Positions 61,171-64,000 of a DNA stretch of 64,000 bases are shown here, in pieces. A model generated the notes under the pieces. That model saw only the letters and a list, made by a program, of their open reading frames with translations. It made no database searches and was not told the DNA's origin. The DNA lies in NCBI RefSeq assembly GCF_021168555.1, contig NZ_JAJOZS010000009.1:62001-126000 (forward strand), written 5' to 3'. The DNA comes from Stenotrophomonas sp. MMGLT7 (lineage in GTDB: Bacteria > Pseudomonadota > Gammaproteobacteria > Xanthomonadales > Xanthomonadaceae). The translations under genes were made by a program, and so were the position numbers. The number at the start of each line of letters is the position of its first letter. Within the stretch, counting starts at the first letter, position 1.

Positions 61171-61653
61171 ATGCCCTCCTTCGACGTCGTCTCCGAAGTG
61201 GACAAGCACGAACTCACCAACGCCGTCGACCAGGCCAACCGCGAGCTGACCACGCGCTTCGACTTCAAGGGCGTGGACGCGAAGTTCGTTCTCGACGATG
61301 CCACCATCAGCCAGTCCGCGCCCAGCGACTTCCAGCTCAAGCAGATGAGCGACATCCTGCGCGCGCGGCTGATCGCCCGCGGCATCGACGTGCGCTGCCT
61401 GGAGTTCGGCGACGTCGAGACCAACCTGGCCGGCGCGCGGCAGAAGATCACCGTCAAGCAGGGCATCGAGCAGAAGATCGCCAAGCAGATCGTGGCCAAG
61501 ATCAAGGAAGCCAAGATCAAGGTCGAGGCGCAGATCAACGGCGACAAGCTGCGCTTGACCGGCAAGAAGCGCGACGACCTGCAGGACGCCATCGCGCTGC
61601 TGAAGAAGGCCGAGCTGGAACTGCCGCTGCAGTTCGACAACTTCCGCGACTGA
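61171..61653 (+). CDS. yajQ: YajQ-family nucleotide (c-di-GMP) binding protein
   Basis: The 160-residue protein starts at MPSFDVVSEVDKHELTNAVD, the family signature, and continues with two ferredoxin-like halves (TRFDFKGVDAKF; QIVAKIKEAKIKVEAQINGD; DDLQDAIALLKKAELELPLQ). In Xanthomonas a YajQ protein binds cyclic di-GMP and controls virulence genes with a LysR partner. AAGGA precedes the ATG. With the EAL enzyme at 1692 this is the second c-di-GMP-related gene in the window. Confidence 0.93.
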   Translation: MPSFDVVSEVDKHELTNAVDQANRELTTRFDFKGVDAKFVLDDATISQSAPSDFQLKQMSDILRARLIARGIDVRCLEFGDVETNLAGARQKITVKQGIEQKIAKQIVAKIKEAKIKVEAQINGDKLRLTGKKRDDLQDAIALLKKAELELPLQFDNFRD

Positions 61654-61800
61654 GCCGCCGCTGCGCGCGGGATCGACGCCGCCGCTGCAGGAGCGACTGC
61701 CGCACCTTCGATGGCATAGGCGGGCCCTGGCCCGCCAAACCGCACTCGCACAGCCGTCCCCGAGCCTTGATCGTTGCTGCACGGCGCCATTGCCGCTGTC

Positions 61801-61869
61801 GTAGGAGCGACTTCAGTCGCGATGGGGCTTTATCGAGAAAGCCCCATCGCGACTGAAGTCGCTCCTACA
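61801..61869. repeat. 70-bp palindromic intergenic repeat, copy 6
   Basis: GTAGGAGCGACTTCAGTCGC opens the palindrome; the centre is GGGGCTTTATCGAGAAAGCC. It lies between the convergent yajQ and regulator genes. A short GC palindrome, GGCGGGCCCTGGCCCGCC, lies about 80 bp upstream. Confidence 0.88.
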
Positions 61870-61906
61870 GCAGGTCGCCTGCCATGGTTGCCTGCGCCGG
61901 CCCCGG

Positions 61907-63013
61907 CTACGACAGCGCGCGCATCTTCTTGTACAGGGTGGTGCGCGAGATGCCGAGCTGGCGGGCGGCGGCGGACACGTTGCCGTCGTGGGCACGCAGG
62001 GCCTCGGCCACCGCCTGCAGCGTGTGCTCGCGCAGCGCCGGGCCGTCAACTCCCGGGCCCGGCACCGCCGCGCGCCGGAAGCCCCGGGCCGGTTGCGGCC
62101 CGCGCAGCCATTCGACCAGCAGCGCAGTGCCGTCGGGGCGCCGCAGCCGCCGCGGCGCTCCCGGCTGCAACAGGCGCCGCCGCTGCGTCGCGCTGGCCGC
62201 GCCGAACAGCGCATCCAGCGTGAGCGCCGGCAGGACGCCGGCGCGGGGCAGCCCCAGCAGCCGGCGCGCCAGCCGGTTGGCGGCCTGCAGGCTCCCGTCC
62301 GGCCGCACCGCCAGCAGTCCCTGCAGCGGCGATTGCAGCCAGCGGGCGTCGTACTGCACGCGCAGCAGGTGGCAGTCGCGCAGGCCGGCGTAGAGGCGGT
62401 TTTCGGCCGCCAGCGCGGCATGCTGGAAGTGGCCGAGCAGCAGTTCCGGATCGCGCTCGCCGATGCCGGTGATGTCCAGTGCCCCCATCAGCTCGCCGTC
62501 CAGCCCGTGCAGCGGCACCGACAGGCAGAACACCGGCTCGAACTCGCTCAGGTAGTGCTGGTTGCCGCGCACCAGCGCCGGTGCGTCCTCGGCCAGGGTG
62601 CAGCTCGGGGCGGTGGTGCCGATGTCGATCTCCTGGATGCGCCGGCCGGCCTGGATCGGCCGCAGCAGCTGCGGGTCGGCGTCCGGATGCTGGCGCAGCT
62701 GCACGATCATGCCGTTCGGGTTGACGCAGAACACGGTCCAGTCGCGGCCGCCGAAGGCGGCCCACAGCCGCTCGATCTCCTCGCCGGTGCATTGCGCCAG
62801 GCGGCGGTCGTCCGGATGCTCGCGCGGGTTGCCGCGCGGCTTCAATGCCTCGTAGTCGGGACGTTGCCAAGGCCGCACCCCGGCCTGCCGCGAGCGCTCC
62901 CACGAACGCGCCACCGGCACCGGCAGCAGGGCATCGGGAAGCCCCTCGCCTTCGGCAAAACGCGCACGCGCCGCGTTCAAGCGGTGCTGCTGCCACTGGA
63001 ACGCCATGTCCAT
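61907..63013 (-). CDS. AcoR-like regulator: GAF domain plus Fis-type HTH, no AAA+ domain
   Basis: The 368-residue protein begins like AcoR-type activators (PVARSWERSRQAGVRP), has a GAF sensor (about 70-200; NPNGMIVQLRQHPDADPQLL, APSCTLAEDAPALVRGNQHY, GELMGALDITG), a PAS-like middle (about 215-300) and a C-terminal Fis-type HTH (NVSAAARQLGISRTTLYKKM). The central sigma54-interacting AAA+ domain of about 230 residues is absent and no frameshift is seen, so it cannot open a sigma54 promoter and should act as a sigma70-type regulator or anti-activator. It lies behind the alcohol dehydrogenase gene on the same strand, its likely target. Confidence 0.88.
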   Translation of the reverse strand: MDMAFQWQQHRLNAARARFAEGEGLPDALLPVPVARSWERSRQAGVRPWQRPDYEALKPRGNPREHPDDRRLAQCTGEEIERLWAAFGGRDWTVFCVNPNGMIVQLRQHPDADPQLLRPIQAGRRIQEIDIGTTAPSCTLAEDAPALVRGNQHYLSEFEPVFCLSVPLHGLDGELMGALDITGIGERDPELLLGHFQHAALAAENRLYAGLRDCHLLRVQYDARWLQSPLQGLLAVRPDGSLQAANRLARRLLGLPRAGVLPALTLDALFGAASATQRRRLLQPGAPRRLRRPDGTALLVEWLRGPQPARGFRRAAVPGPGVDGPALREHTLQAVAEALRAHDGNVSAAARQLGISRTTLYKKMRALS

Positions 63014-63137
63014 CCGATCCGCACCTCCACGAGCCAGAAGGCCGCCGGGAACCCGTGTTCCCGACGGCCCGTGGAGACTACACGGCGGCCGATCGCCCGC
63101 GGCTTAACCCGGCGCGATGCCGGCGCAACGGAACGTT

Positions 63138-64000
63138 TCAGCCGCCGATGCGCAGGATCGGCTTGAGGGTGATGCCCTTGGTGCTGTCCTCGGCGGCCTG
63201 GTTGATCTGCTCCAGCGGATAGAACCTGACCAGCCTGTCGAACGGGAAGCGCCCCTGCTGGTACAGCTGCACCAGCTGCGGGATGAACACCTGCGGCACG
63301 CTGTCGCCCTCGGCGATGCCGCGGATGCTGCGTCCGCCCAGCAGCAGGTTGTTGACGTCGAACTCGGCCTTGGTGCCGAGCCGCGGCGCGCCGACCACGC
63401 CGATCATGCCCAGCCCGCCCAGCGCCTCGATACCCTGCGCCAGCACTTCCGGGCGGCCGGTGGATTCGAGCGCGAAGTCGGCACCGCCGCCGGTGATCTC
63501 CCGCACCGCCTCGACCACGTCCACCTCGCGGCTGTTGATGGTGTGGGTGGCGCCCAGCTCCCTGGCCAGCTCCAGCCGCGAGGGCACCACGTCGATGGCG
63601 ATGATGGTGGCGGCGCCGGTGACGCGCGCGGCCATCACCGCGCTCAGGCCGACCGCGCCGGCGCCGAAGCTGGCGAAGCTGCTGCCGGCGCCGACCTTGA
63701 GCGAGTTGATCACCGCGCCGGCCCCGGTCTGGATGCCGCAGCCGAGCGGGCCGAGCAGCTCCAGCGGCGCATCCTCGGCGACCCTGATCGCGTTGTTCTC
63801 GCGCGCCAGCGCATGGGTGGCGAACGAGGACTGGGCGAAGAAATGGTCGTGCAGCGGCTGGCCGTCCGGGGTCTGCAGCGCGGTCTGGCCCTGTGCGTCG
63901 GTGCCGCCGAAGTTGAGCGGGTAGAACTGCTTGCAATAGGCCTCGTGGCCGCTGCTGCAGGGATTGCAGTGGCCGCAGGCGCCGAAGGTCAGGACCACGT
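63138..64000 (-). CDS. Zinc-dependent alcohol dehydrogenase (aryl-alcohol type), C-terminal part
   Basis: The N-terminus lies beyond the window. The visible 287 residues include the structural zinc cysteines (GACGHCNPCSSGHEAYC), the Rossmann site (ASFGAGAVGLSAVMAA), the cofactor segment IIAIDVVPSRLELARELGAT and the C-terminal RFYPLEQINQAAEDSTKG. The acidic residue after the second strand (AIDV) indicates NAD(H). It is close to AdhB/aryl-alcohol dehydrogenases. The AcoR-like regulator gene follows with a 124-bp gap. Confidence 0.9.
   Translation of the reverse strand, partial: VVLTFGACGHCNPCSSGHEAYCKQFYPLNFGGTDAQGQTALQTPDGQPLHDHFFAQSSFATHALARENNAIRVAEDAPLELLGPLGCGIQTGAGAVINSLKVGAGSSFASFGAGAVGLSAVMAARVTGAATIIAIDVVPSRLELARELGATHTINSREVDVVEAVREITGGGADFALESTGRPEVLAQGIEALGGLGMIGVVGAPRLGTKAEFDVNNLLLGGRSIRGIAEGDSVPQVFIPQLVQLYQQGRFPFDRLVRFYPLEQINQAAEDSTKGITLKPILRIGG

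Overview
This looks like a high-GC gammaproteobacterial chromosome segment, most probably from the Xanthomonadaceae (Lysobacter, Pseudoxanthomonas or Stenotrophomonas type). The call rests on an atpIBEFHAGDC operon beside glmU, a dihydrolipoamide dehydrogenase carrying its own lipoyl domain, a YajQ protein, a human-like long glyoxalase I, and two dispersed repeat families of the kind seen in that family: 70-bp palindromes built on 'GTAGGAGCGACTTCAGTCGC', and GGGATTC-rich inverted repeats. The assignment comes from gene content and repeat style, not from a database search. I see no phage, insertion sequence, CRISPR array, rRNA or tRNA.

Left part (1-9861): the C-terminal part of a MocR-type PLP protein, glyoxalase I, a CSS-motif/EAL c-di-GMP phosphodiesterase, and a quinoprotein glucose dehydrogenase gene followed by its probable TetR repressor, with a perfect 20-bp palindromic operator upstream. 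Then come a small exported protein and glmS.

Centre left (10032-28850) is the most striking part: an apparent operon of about 18.7 kb. It encodes one membrane-fusion adaptor, one ABC ATPase and ten FtsX/MacB-type permeases in five alternating A-B pairs. An embedded VapBC toxin-antitoxin pair follows, then an NtrC-type sigma54-dependent response regulator and a histidine kinase with almost no periplasmic sensor loop. A good -24/-12 promoter and a 16-bp palindrome lie directly upstream of the adaptor. The layout suggests a self-regulated envelope-stress or antimicrobial-efflux system in which several permease pairs share one ATPase and one adaptor.

Centre (28880-39389): a PIN-toxin pseudogene, then a tightly packed minus-strand operon: TonB-dependent receptor, exported amidohydrolase, RidA-like protein, Tat-exported class V PLP enzyme, M61-type peptidase with PDZ, and YitT membrane protein. 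It diverges from a YheO/DauR-type regulator. The intergenic region holds a TTGACA-17-TATATC promoter overlapped by a TCAACA-N3-TGTTGA operator. The set looks like uptake and breakdown of an amino-acid-derived or peptide substrate, perhaps involving D-amino acids.

Right part (39608-64000): an exported RidA protein, glmU, a GtrA protein, the complete ATP synthase operon (with GGGATTC repeats in three successive junctions and a duplicated atpI 3' end), two beta-barrel outer membrane proteins, a frameshifted exported protein, the pyruvate dehydrogenase E2 and E3 genes (no aceE here), a deoxyinosine glycosylase, metNIQ methionine import, an EamA transporter, yajQ, an AcoR-like regulator lacking AAA+, and a partial zinc alcohol dehydrogenase. 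glmU and glmS, adjacent in many gammaproteobacteria, lie about 30 kb apart here with the accessory operons between them.
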